Positions 25,880-33,343 of a stretch of DNA of 64,000 bases are shown here, piece after piece. The notes beneath the pieces were generated by a model that was not told where the DNA came from, searched no databases, and was given only the letters and a program-made list of their open reading frames with translations. The DNA is from Hallerella sp963660435 (GTDB lineage Bacteria > Fibrobacterota > Fibrobacteria > Fibrobacterales > Fibrobacteraceae). A program made the position numbers and the translations under genes. The stretch is from contig CAVKYI010000002.1 in NCBI GenBank assembly GCA_963660435.1, positions 124,001 to 188,000 of the forward strand, given 5' to 3'. Within the stretch, counting starts at the first letter, position 1. Each line of letters opens with the position of its first letter.

Positions 25880-26578
25880 TTGCGCTTGGAACTTTCCGAA
25901 CATTTCCGCGAACTTCGGGCAAGACTTCTCGTCTGCATCGTCTTTTTTGTCATCGTTTCGGGAACCGCCTTCTATTTCGCCCCGAAGCTATGGCTTCTCG
26001 CCGCAAGGCCCCTATCGAGCGCGACGGTGACCCTCGCGAACCTTTCGCCGACCGAAGGCATTTCGTCGAGCGTGCTTCTCGCCTGCCTTGTCGGGACTCT
26101 AGCCTCCGCTCCCGTAATCCTCTACCATGGCTACGCCTTCCTTGCCCCGGCCATTCCGCAAATCGATCGCAAGGCCGTTTCGGGATTTGTCTCCCTATCG
26201 GCGATTTTGTTCTTTTCCGGAGCGGCATTCGCCTACTTTCTCTCGATTCCCTTTCTATTCGCGTTTCTCGCCCGCTATTCGAACCTAGCCATCCAGCTCT
26301 GGTCGCAGGAATCCTACATCGCCTTTCTCTTTCGCTTCGAAATTCTCTTCGCCTTGATTTTCCAGATGCCGGTATTCGCGGTATTTCTCGCCCGCACCGA
26401 AATATTCGACCGGGACTTTCTTTCCCGGCACTTCCGTCTCGTCATCTTTCTGACAGCGCTTTTCTCCGCGATCGTCACGCCACCGGATCTGCTCTCCCTG
26501 TTCTGGATAGCCATTCCCATTCTGGCCCTTTACGGAATAAGCCTTGTCGCCTACAGGGTTTCATGGAGAAGGAAATGA
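25880..26578 (+). CDS. tatC: Sec-independent translocase protein TatC, TTG start
   Basis: A 232-residue inner-membrane protein with six predicted helices; it recognises twin-arginine signal peptides. The N-terminal LSEHFRELRARL is the family signature, and the loop SPTEGISSSVLLACLVG and FRFEILFALIFQMPVF follow the family. The start is TTG at 25880, the position that keeps the signature near the N-terminus; a TTG two codons later is also possible. Its stop overlaps the next start as ATGA. Confidence 0.93.
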   Translation: MRLELSEHFRELRARLLVCIVFFVIVSGTAFYFAPKLWLLAARPLSSATVTLANLSPTEGISSSVLLACLVGTLASAPVILYHGYAFLAPAIPQIDRKAVSGFVSLSAILFFSGAAFAYFLSIPFLFAFLARYSNLAIQLWSQESYIAFLFRFEILFALIFQMPVFAVFLARTEIFDRDFLSRHFRLVIFLTALFSAIVTPPDLLSLFWIAIPILALYGISLVAYRVSWRRK

Positions 26579-27303
26579 CCGCGGAAATCGGATTTTCGGA
26601 ACTTTGCCTGCTGGTTTTCCTCGCGCTCGTTCTTGTATCCCCAAAGGACGTCGGGAAGACTTTCGCCGCATTTAAACGGATCAAGGGAAAGCTATACCGG
26701 ATAAGGTTCGATCTGGAAGACGAGCTGATGAAATCGGTTTCAGACAAAGTTCCAAAGGATGATTCGGACAAAGCAAGAACGGAAGAAAGCCGCTGGATTG
26801 TCCAAGCCATTCAAAACTTCGAACCGTTCCGGAAAGCCCCGAAAGTCGCCGCGTTCTACCCGCTTCCAGGCGAACCGGACATCCGACCGCTACTCCGAAA
26901 TCTCGCCGCAGAAAGGCGACTGCTTCTGCCGCTCACTGGCGAAAACGGTCTCATGGAATTCGTGGAAGTCGAAAATCCGGAAAAGGATCTCGTCGAAGGG
27001 CGCTTTCATGTCCGGGAGCCAAGAAAAGAGCTTCCTGTCTATTCCGGAGACATTCCGCTTGCCCTCGTTCCCGGCACGCGCTTTTCCCGTGACGGAGGTC
27101 GGCACGGACACGGCAAAGGCTATTACGACCGATTTCTCGCACGACATCCCGAAACTCTCAAGTGCGGCGTCGCATTCCGCTCCCAAGTCTCCGAAAAGCC
27201 ACTGGAGAGAAAGCCGCACGACATTCCGATGAACTATATTGTAGCACCCCGAAACGTCCAAAAGGAGATTCCGCATGTGGAAAAAGCAACCGTTTCATCC
27301 TAG
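26575..27303 (+). CDS. TatB-like domain fused to 5-formyltetrahydrofolate cyclo-ligase
   Basis: A 242-residue single reading frame with two unrelated domains. Residues 1-50 are TatA/B-like: IGFSELCLLVFLALVLVSPKD, a hinge, then a basic amphipathic helix (FAAFKRIKGKLYRIRFDLEDEL). Residues 75-242 are a 5-formyl-THF cyclo-ligase: VAAFYPLPGEPDIRPLL, VPGTRFSRDGG and the active-site GHGKGYYDRFL near 178, then KPHDIPMNYIV. Normally these are separate genes. The start overlaps tatC (ATGA) with GGAG upstream. If expressed as read, it would place a folate-salvage enzyme on the Tat membrane complex, or use the enzyme as a cytoplasmic tail. Confidence 0.88.
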   Translation: MTAEIGFSELCLLVFLALVLVSPKDVGKTFAAFKRIKGKLYRIRFDLEDELMKSVSDKVPKDDSDKARTEESRWIVQAIQNFEPFRKAPKVAAFYPLPGEPDIRPLLRNLAAERRLLLPLTGENGLMEFVEVENPEKDLVEGRFHVREPRKELPVYSGDIPLALVPGTRFSRDGGRHGHGKGYYDRFLARHPETLKCGVAFRSQVSEKPLERKPHDIPMNYIVAPRNVQKEIPHVEKATVSS

Positions 27304-28177
27304 CCGCGAAAGAAACGACGACTCTTCGTCCGACAGGCCACGGCGCGACTTCTCTTACGGGCGTTCTCCGCGATTCGAAGACGAAAGCCGTCCAAGGCCT
27401 TCCCAGGTAAACCTCGCCCTCGGCGATGCCGAAAGCACACCGCAAACCGCTGTCGGCGGAATTCGCGAAGTCACGGAACTTCTCTCGAACTCCCCGATGC
27501 GCCTTCATCGCATTCTGTTTCGGCACAATTCGGGAAATCCGAAACTCTATTCCCTGCAAAAGCTCGCCAAGAAGAACCATATCCATGTGCAGCAGGTGGA
27601 AGCCCGCATTCTCGATTCCTACGCGAGGCCGAATCAGGGCGTCGTCGCCCTCTGCAACGAAAAGGATCTTCTCCAGTGGGCAGACGTGAAGGATGAATTT
27701 TTCAAGGCAAGGGAACAGGGCGTTCGCAAGCTGGTCGTCGTCGCGACAAATATCGAAGACCCGAGAAATCTCGGAGCGTGCATCCGATCCTCCCTCGGTC
27801 TCGGAGCGGACATTTTCCTTATGCCCGCAAAGGGAATGTGCGGAATCACGCCGACCGTCGCGCGCGCTTCGACGGGAGCCATCGACAAGCTGCGAATCTG
27901 CCGACCAGAAAATCTCGAAGCGGCAATCGGCGAACTGAAACAGTCCGGCTACCAGATTCTCGGACTCGACGCCGCAACCGAAGTTTCCCTGGTCGATTAT
28001 TCGTTCGGCGACAGAATCGTCCTTGCCGTCGGTGGAGAGGATGTCGGTCTTCCGCCGTTCATTCGGAAGCAGTGCACCGACGTTCTCCGCATCCCGATGC
28101 AGCCCGAAGCCCAGTCCTACAACGCATCCGTCGCGCTATCTCTCGGACTTTACGAAATCGCCCGCAAGCGCATCTAG
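27275..28177 (+). CDS. rlmB: 23S rRNA guanosine-2'-O-methyltransferase (RlmB/TrmH family)
   Basis: A 300-residue SPOUT methyltransferase. After about 60 low-complexity Arg/Ser/Pro-rich residues come the substrate-binding domain (NSPMRLHRILFRHNSG) and the knotted SAM domain: NIEDPRNLGACIRSS, VLAVGGEDVGLPP and IPMQPEAQSYNASVAL, matching motifs 1-3. RlmB is the best fit; TrmH-type relatives are possible. The ATG lies 29 bases inside the end of the preceding gene in another frame, so either start coupling or a later start within the low-complexity region applies. Confidence 0.85.
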   Translation: MWKKQPFHPSRERNDDSSSDRPRRDFSYGRSPRFEDESRPRPSQVNLALGDAESTPQTAVGGIREVTELLSNSPMRLHRILFRHNSGNPKLYSLQKLAKKNHIHVQQVEARILDSYARPNQGVVALCNEKDLLQWADVKDEFFKAREQGVRKLVVVATNIEDPRNLGACIRSSLGLGADIFLMPAKGMCGITPTVARASTGAIDKLRICRPENLEAAIGELKQSGYQILGLDAATEVSLVDYSFGDRIVLAVGGEDVGLPPFIRKQCTDVLRIPMQPEAQSYNASVALSLGLYEIARKRI

Positions 28178-28185
28178 AGGCTTCG

Positions 28186-29352
28186 GTGGAAATTCCCTGG
28201 GAAAATCCCGAACTTTTCCGCTTCGTCGCCGAAGCCATCGAGCGCAAGACGGATCATCTCAAGCTTTCGGAACTTCTCGCCAAAAGTCCCTTTGCGGAAA
28301 TCCGCGGAAAGGTCCTCGACTATATCGCGCTCGTTCCCAGGTACCAAAAAAAATTCCGGACGGAAAGCTTTCTCGCTTGCGACAGGCTCGCCCTGGAACA
28401 GTCCACCGCCGCGGACATCGGAATCTACAAGGCGAAACTCTTCCCGACCTCCGGCTCCATCGACGACCTGTGCTGCGGCATGGGCGGTGACAGCTTCTTC
28501 CTTTCCAAGAAAACAGAAGTCCACGGTTACGACCTTTCCCCGGAACGCGTTTCCATGTATCGCTTCAACACGAAGGCGATGGGCGTCGAACGAAAGGCGG
28601 AAATCGCGGACGTTCGGACCATCAAGAGCCGAGGCGAATATTTTACGATCGATTCCGCACGCAGGAAAATACTCGGGGACAACCAGCGCAACTTCTCGGA
28701 ACTCGCTCCCACTTTTTCGGAAATTCTCGAAATCGCGAAGCGATACCGCGGCGGAATGGCCAAGCTCCCTCCCGGATACCCGACAGACGAATTTCCGCCG
28801 GACACGGAAATCGCCTACCTGGGATCCCGAAGCGACTGTCGCGAATGCATCGTCTTCTTCGGAGAAATGGCAAGGCATCCCGGAAGGGTCCGATCGGTAG
28901 CGATCGGTGAAGACGACGCGCCCCGCGAATGGCTTTCGGAAACGCCCCTTTCGGAAATTTCCGAACTTCCCACCGGTCCGCTAGAAAACTTTCTCGCCGA
29001 ACCGATTCCCGTCCTTGTCCGCAGCCATCTGTTTTCCATGGTCGCCCGTAAAATCTCCAAAAGCGCGAACCTGCTTTCCCCGGGAATCGCCTACGTCACC
29101 AGCGCATCGCCGCTAGACGCATCCGCATTCCGCAATTACCGGGTTCTCGGAAGCGTTCCCCTTTCCACGTCAAAAGTGAAAGCGCTCCTCAAGGCGCACG
29201 ATATCGGAAAGCTTACGCTAAAAAAACGCGGAGTCGAAATCGTTCCCGAAGCGGAGATCCGACGACTTTCTCCCAGGGGATCGCGCGAAGGCGTCCTTTT
29301 TTACACCCGGATAAATGGAGACAAGACGGCAATCCTCGCCGTTCCCGCCTAA
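28186..29352 (+). CDS. Class I SAM-dependent methyltransferase with THUMP-like C-terminal domain
   Basis: A 388-residue protein. The SAM motif IDDLCCGMGGDSFFL is near residue 93, then YDLSPERVSMYRFN, and the C-terminal 100 residues (YRVLGSVPLSTSKVKALLKAHDIGKLTLKKRG) match the THUMP-like domain fused to such methyltransferases. RNA is the likely substrate, unproven. GTG at 28186 is chosen: it follows the rlmB stop by eight bases, with GAGG five bases upstream; the longer frame is a shadow in rlmB. Being beside rlmB and ung, it fits a nucleic-acid-modification cluster. Confidence 0.82.
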   Translation: MEIPWENPELFRFVAEAIERKTDHLKLSELLAKSPFAEIRGKVLDYIALVPRYQKKFRTESFLACDRLALEQSTAADIGIYKAKLFPTSGSIDDLCCGMGGDSFFLSKKTEVHGYDLSPERVSMYRFNTKAMGVERKAEIADVRTIKSRGEYFTIDSARRKILGDNQRNFSELAPTFSEILEIAKRYRGGMAKLPPGYPTDEFPPDTEIAYLGSRSDCRECIVFFGEMARHPGRVRSVAIGEDDAPREWLSETPLSEISELPTGPLENFLAEPIPVLVRSHLFSMVARKISKSANLLSPGIAYVTSASPLDASAFRNYRVLGSVPLSTSKVKALLKAHDIGKLTLKKRGVEIVPEAEIRRLSPRGSREGVLFYTRINGDKTAILAVPA

Positions 29353-29368
29353 ACCCCGTTCAAATTCC

Positions 29369-29374
29369 TATCTT
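29369..29374 (+). promoter_or_regulatory. Probable -10 box (TATCTT) of ung
   Basis: TATCTT ends seven bases before the ung ATG at 29382, with no Shine-Dalgarno. Confidence 0.5.
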
Positions 29375-29381
29375 GTCGGAT

Positions 29382-30050
29382 ATGGTAAAACTTGATCCCA
29401 CATGGCTTGAACTTCTAAGCGACCAGTTCGAGAAGCCCTATTTCAGGCATCTCAAGGATGTTCTTGTCGAAGAAAAGAAAAAGTACACGATCTACCCTCC
29501 CGGCTCCCAGATTTTCGCGGCGCTCGACGAATGTCCCGCAGACAAGGTCAAGGCCGTCATCATCGGACAGGATCCCTACCACAATCCGGGGCAGGCCAAC
29601 GGGCTGTGCTTCTCTGTCTCCGACGGCATCGCGCCCCCCCCGTCGCTCGTGAACATTTTCAAGGAACTCCACGATGATCTGGGAATTCCCGTTCCGCAGA
29701 GCGGAAACCTCGAAAACTGGGCACACCAGGGCATTCTCTTGCTGAATTCGAGCCTGACTGTCCGCGCCCACCAGGCGGCTTCCCATTCCCAGATCGGCTG
29801 GCAACAGTTTACCGACACCGTCATCGAGCGGATTTCCGCCACCCGGGAAAACCTGATCTTTCTTCTGTGGGGAAGTCACGCCATCCGCAAGAAAGCCTTG
29901 ATAGCCCAGGACCGCGGGCACCTGGTTCTCGAAGCGCCGCACCCAAGTCCGCTGTCCGCCTACCGGGGCTTTTTCGGCTGCAGGCATTTCAGCAAGGCGA
30001 ACGCCTTCCTCAAAAGCAAGGGTATCGAAGAAATCGACTGGAAGCCTTGA
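29382..30050 (+). CDS. ung: Uracil-DNA glycosylase
   Basis: A 222-residue family 1 uracil-DNA glycosylase that excises uracil from DNA. The water-activating motif GQDPYHNPGQANGLCF (near residue 60), LLNSSLTV, LLWGSHA and the DNA-intercalating HPSPLSAYRGFFGC loop (near 186) are complete. Length is normal. A TTG three codons earlier is possible; ATG at 29382 fits the -10 box spacing. The promoter of tRNA-Ala begins within its last codons. Confidence 0.95.
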   Translation: MVKLDPTWLELLSDQFEKPYFRHLKDVLVEEKKKYTIYPPGSQIFAALDECPADKVKAVIIGQDPYHNPGQANGLCFSVSDGIAPPPSLVNIFKELHDDLGIPVPQSGNLENWAHQGILLLNSSLTVRAHQAASHSQIGWQQFTDTVIERISATRENLIFLLWGSHAIRKKALIAQDRGHLVLEAPHPSPLSAYRGFFGCRHFSKANAFLKSKGIEEIDWKP

Positions 30051-30075
30051 CAATTCGCCCAAGATAAAATATATT
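30047..30075 (+). promoter_or_regulatory. Canonical promoter of tRNA-Ala
   Basis: TTGACA (30047-30052), a 17-base spacer and TATATT (30070-30075), followed 12 bases later by the tRNA 5' end. The -35 overlaps the last codons and stop of ung. This is the clearest sigma-70-type promoter in the window together with that of tRNA-Gly. Confidence 0.85.
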
Positions 30076-30087
30076 TGTGGCGCAACC

Positions 30088-30161
30088 GGGGATATAGCTC
30101 AGTTTGGTAGAGCGATAGGTTCGCAATCTATAGGTCAGGGGTTCGATTCCCCTTATCTCCA
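30088..30161 (+). tRNA. tRNA-Ala(CGC)
   Basis: A complete 74-base cloverleaf: acceptor GGGGATA paired with TATCTCC, D-stem GCTC/GAGC, anticodon loop TTCGCAA (anticodon CGC), five-base variable loop, T-loop TTCGATT, discriminator A. The G3:U70 wobble, the identity element for alanyl-tRNA synthetase, is present. The CCA end is not encoded. Confidence 0.96.
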
Positions 30162-30167
30162 TCAAAA

Positions 30168-30192
30168 GGTCCGCTTCAGGCGGATCTTTTTT
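30168..30192 (+). terminator. Terminator of tRNA-Ala
   Basis: A 7-bp stem (GGTCCGC with GCGGATC, one G-U pair), five-base loop, six T residues, directly after the tRNA. Confidence 0.9.
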
Positions 30193-30295
30193 GCTTTATG
30201 GGAGCCGCACGAGCTACGCCCGCATCCATTACAGTCTCTGCCTGCGCCTAGCATGTTTCATGCCGTTTGCCCAATGAAGACTGGTTCCAGGATTT

Positions 30296-31540
30296 TCATT
30301 TCACAGACGGATAGGATTTCTCGCCTGAAATAACAACGTCCAAATCCCTTAGGGGGAATTTCAAAAGGGCTGTCGTGTTCGCCACATACAGGGTATCCTC
30401 TACTGCAACCATGCCATAAGACGAACCATGAGATAGACAAATATACCTGGGGCAAAAATTGCCATAGATTTTTCGCCAGCCTTTTGGTTCATTTCCATAG
30501 GGTTCGCCATAATCACCCATGTAAACAGAAGGCCAAGGCAAACTTCCCGCTACAAAGAGATGCTCTCCATCCGATGCCAGGGAAAAACGATTGGATGGCA
30601 CATTTTTATAAGTCAAATATCCATAAGCGGAGTCGGTGGTACCAATCACACTGTCTATCGGATTCCAACTGTCAAGAGCCTCGTCATATTCCAACACATC
30701 AGATGAAGATTTTTCACCGATCACGTATATTTTTCCTTTATGAACCACAATGTCCAAGGCGATGTCGCTTGTATCATAAGAGGGAACCCATGTCGCCCAA
30801 CTTGGAATTGGAATTTTTGCCATTCTTTTCCAGCTACCGTCATAGCGCCACATTCCCCGGGCACCGCTAATCGTGTATAGCTTGCCGTTTAACTCGACAC
30901 CCTTGTGAAACTGCATCGGGTATTCCTTGGAGGAATCGTAGTCGTAGGTAATATCCACCCATCCGGTATCCGTCTGCATCTTCATGGCAAGCTTGATGGT
31001 TTCGCTGCGTTTGTCCGTGCTGTCCTCGTAGCCGGCAAGACACACAACCGGACGACCGTTGTAAACGGCGATTCCATAGACATTGTAATAACCAGTCGAA
31101 TCAAACGCCAACGCGTATATTTCGTCCCATGCGCCGCGATCGAAATCGTATTTCAGGACCTTGCCGCTAAGCTGGGTTCCGGCGTAAAGGCCCGTGGAGT
31201 CTCCATACACGTAACGAATCCATTCCGAACTCGCAAGCGTGTCCCAGAGAGTCGAGCCTATCTTCGAAGCGAACACCCTTGGGGTGTAGGTAACGGAACC
31301 CGGGGACGTATACCGGTTGCTTGACCAGTAATTGTCAACCAGAACAATCCGGTCTCCGACATGATAGATGGACTCCAAGCCTCCAAACGTCTTGGATTCA
31401 TCCAATACCGGGATGAAGTCATCCTTGCGCCAGCCAAAATCCGGGTCTTCTTCATATGTTTCTGAAGTCCGCACCACAGAAGACTCGTCGAAACAAGCGA
31501 ACAGAAGCGTGGCAAAAAGAAAAAGACAATACTTTTTCAT
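30296..31540 (-). CDS. Kelch-like lipoprotein
   Basis: A 414-residue lipoprotein: signal peptide with lipobox LFAC (Cys16), then a beta-rich domain with repeating blades (GIAVYNGRPVVCLAG, GVELNGKLYTISGARGMWRYDGSW, DIVVHKGKIYVIGEKSSSDVLEYD, SLASDGEHLFVAG) that resemble kelch/galactose-oxidase propeller repeats. ATG at 31540 is set by GGAGGAT upstream. Base composition is more AT-rich than neighbours, and there is no operon partner, so it may be an acquired or fast-evolving surface gene. Ligand unknown. Confidence 0.78.
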   Translation of the reverse strand: MKKYCLFLFATLLFACFDESSVVRTSETYEEDPDFGWRKDDFIPVLDESKTFGGLESIYHVGDRIVLVDNYWSSNRYTSPGSVTYTPRVFASKIGSTLWDTLASSEWIRYVYGDSTGLYAGTQLSGKVLKYDFDRGAWDEIYALAFDSTGYYNVYGIAVYNGRPVVCLAGYEDSTDKRSETIKLAMKMQTDTGWVDITYDYDSSKEYPMQFHKGVELNGKLYTISGARGMWRYDGSWKRMAKIPIPSWATWVPSYDTSDIALDIVVHKGKIYVIGEKSSSDVLEYDEALDSWNPIDSVIGTTDSAYGYLTYKNVPSNRFSLASDGEHLFVAGSLPWPSVYMGDYGEPYGNEPKGWRKIYGNFCPRYICLSHGSSYGMVAVEDTLYVANTTALLKFPLRDLDVVISGEKSYPSVK

Positions 31541-31733
31541 GTCAGATCCTCCAAACATAAAAATAAAAAAAGCGGTTACAAGTACAAACATTTCGGTATT
31601 TTCTCTCACGAATCCCGGCTTATATGACAAAAGGGCCCCCGAAAACAGGCTCCTTCCCGTTTATACGCCATTTGGAAACCCAGAATCGTCCGCATACCCA
31701 TCGCAGTATGCACAGTTGAAATTTTCCCCATAC

Positions 31734-31767
31734 AAAAAGAAAGACCCCTGCATCGGCAGCAGGGATC
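31734..31767 (-). terminator. Terminator of the SH3-like protein gene
   Basis: On the minus strand a 9-bp stem (GATCCCTGC with GCAGGGGTC, one wobble), seven-base loop and a T-rich run (TTTCTTTTT). It follows the 31793 stop by about 25 bases. Confidence 0.85.
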
Positions 31768-31792
31768 TTCCAAAGGAGAAAGCCAAAAAGAA

Positions 31793-32233
31793 CTAGTTCT
31801 CGTTGTTCTGCATTTCCATCGTTTCGCGGTCCATCGTATGCTGCAGGTATTCCTTGAAATCGCGATCGATGTTCACGCCGTCGAACTCTGCGGCATCGGC
31901 ATCGAGAACGAAGATCGCGCTCGGGTTGTCAAGCCAGCCGACAACGTCAACGCCTTCGAGAGTCATGGACTTGTCGCCCGCCGCTTTCGCCACGTATTCG
32001 ACCGCGCTCTTGCCGACCCATCCCTGGCCGCAAGCGCCCTTGACCAAGACCGCATCGCCGTCGTCCTTCACGATGCGGAGTTCTTCGTTAAAGCCTACCG
32101 TGCAGACGACATCCGTACCGCCTTTCGTTTTTACCAAGTCGATATCGCCCTGCTTGGATTTCACGCTTTTCGGTGCAGCCATCGCAACGACAACCATCAG
32201 CGCAAGAAGGCAAAACAAAATTTTTTTAGTCAT
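31793..32233 (-). CDS. Secreted protein with bacterial SH3-like domain
   Basis: A 146-residue exported protein: signal peptide (KKILFCLLALMVVVAMAAP), then an SH3-like region (TDVVCTVGFNEELRIVKDDGDAVLVKGACGQGWVGKSAVEYV, two Cys that may form a disulfide) and an acidic tail ending in MQNNEN. Bacterial SH3 domains often bind cell wall. ATG at 32233 is chosen over a longer frame because GAGGATG precedes it. Stands alone with its own terminator; divergent from mltG. Confidence 0.75.
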   Translation of the reverse strand: MTKKILFCLLALMVVVAMAAPKSVKSKQGDIDLVKTKGGTDVVCTVGFNEELRIVKDDGDAVLVKGACGQGWVGKSAVEYVAKAAGDKSMTLEGVDVVGWLDNPSAIFVLDADAAEFDGVNIDRDFKEYLQHTMDRETMEMQNNEN

Positions 32234-32323
32234 TTCACATCCTCGAATAGGGAAGAAATCTTTTTTACACTCTATCCCAAATATATCCTTTATTTTGCCC
32301 AAACGACAAGATTTTTTTCTTTT

Positions 32324-32329
32324 TATATT
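32324..32329 (+). promoter_or_regulatory. Probable -10 box (TATATT) of mltG
   Basis: TATATT ends nine bases before the mltG ATG at 32339; there is no Shine-Dalgarno in the T-rich leader. Confidence 0.5.
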
Positions 32330-32338
32330 CGCTTTTAT

Positions 32339-33343
32339 ATGAAAAAAATTGTTTTCACGCTCTTTCTCCTGGTTTTTCTCGCTCTAGGCCTCCTCTATTT
32401 CGCAAAAGAACGGATTTTTGCCCCTTCCGGCACGAACAGTCCGACCACATTCCAGGTCAAAAGCGGTTACGCGGCATCGAAAGTCGGAAACGCTCTCGAG
32501 GATCGCGGCCTGGTTTCTAGCGGAAAGCTCTTTTCGTGGTGGTGCCGCTACAAGAAGGCCTCGCCCAAGGCGGGATGGTACGACATCCCGGAAAAGGCAA
32601 GCATTGCCGATATAGCCGATATTCTCTCCAAGGGAAAGACCGCAGTCCGAAGAGTGACCATCCCAGAAGGGCGAGCCTCCTGGGAAATGCCCGCCTATTT
32701 CCGCAAGGCGATTCCCGACTTCGACTCGACCCGATGGGAATCTATCGTGCACGATCCGGACTTTGCCAAGGAACTCGGCATCGAAGCGGAGAGTCTCGAA
32801 GGATACCTGCTACCGGACACCTACCCGATAGAATTCGACGCCTCGGAAAAGGATATCGCAAGGCAGATGGTCCGGGCCAACAGAAAGCTCCGCGACGAAA
32901 TGGAAGCCACAAGAAGCCCGATCTGGAAAGAGCTCGGAGGCTGGCACAAGGTGCTTACTCTCGCAAGCGTCGTCGAGGAGGAAACGGGCAAGACGGATGA
33001 ACGGCAGCTCATCGCGGGCGTTTTCCTCAACCGCTTGCGGCAAGGGATCCCCCTCGGAGCGGACCCCACGGTCCGGTTCATTTTCCGAAATCTGACAGGT
33101 CCCATCTACAAGAGCCAGCTTCAATGCGAAAGTCCCTACAATACGCGACGCTTCCCGGGGCTGATGCCCGGTCCGATTTCCAATCCGGGCCGCAAGGCCG
33201 TCGAAGCGGTCCTTTACCCGAAAGATACGGATGCGCTATACTTTGTCGCCAAGGACGATGGTTCGGGGACGCACTTTTTCGCAAGGAGTCTTTCGGAACA
33301 CAACCGCTACAAATCCACGGCGGCTCGAAATCGCGGAGAATGA
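32339..33343 (+). CDS. mltG: Endolytic peptidoglycan transglycosylase MltG
   Basis: A 334-residue inner-membrane lytic transglycosylase that cuts nascent glycan strands. One N-terminal helix (residues 4-22), a LysM-like domain, then the YceG core: GYLLPDTYP, LASVVEEETGK with the catalytic Glu, GVFLNRLRQGIPLGADPTV and YNTRRFPGLMPGPISNPG. Length is standard. It lacks a ribosome-binding site. Its stop codon directly abuts the stop codon of the convergent patatin gene. Confidence 0.94.
   Translation: MKKIVFTLFLLVFLALGLLYFAKERIFAPSGTNSPTTFQVKSGYAASKVGNALEDRGLVSSGKLFSWWCRYKKASPKAGWYDIPEKASIADIADILSKGKTAVRRVTIPEGRASWEMPAYFRKAIPDFDSTRWESIVHDPDFAKELGIEAESLEGYLLPDTYPIEFDASEKDIARQMVRANRKLRDEMEATRSPIWKELGGWHKVLTLASVVEEETGKTDERQLIAGVFLNRLRQGIPLGADPTVRFIFRNLTGPIYKSQLQCESPYNTRRFPGLMPGPISNPGRKAVEAVLYPKDTDALYFVAKDDGSGTHFFARSLSEHNRYKSTAARNRGE

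Noticed and set aside
27778..28185. Longer start of the THUMP-like methyltransferase
   Set aside because: It runs inside rlmB in another frame and yields an Arg/Ser-rich shadow peptide; GTG at 28186 has GAGG upstream.
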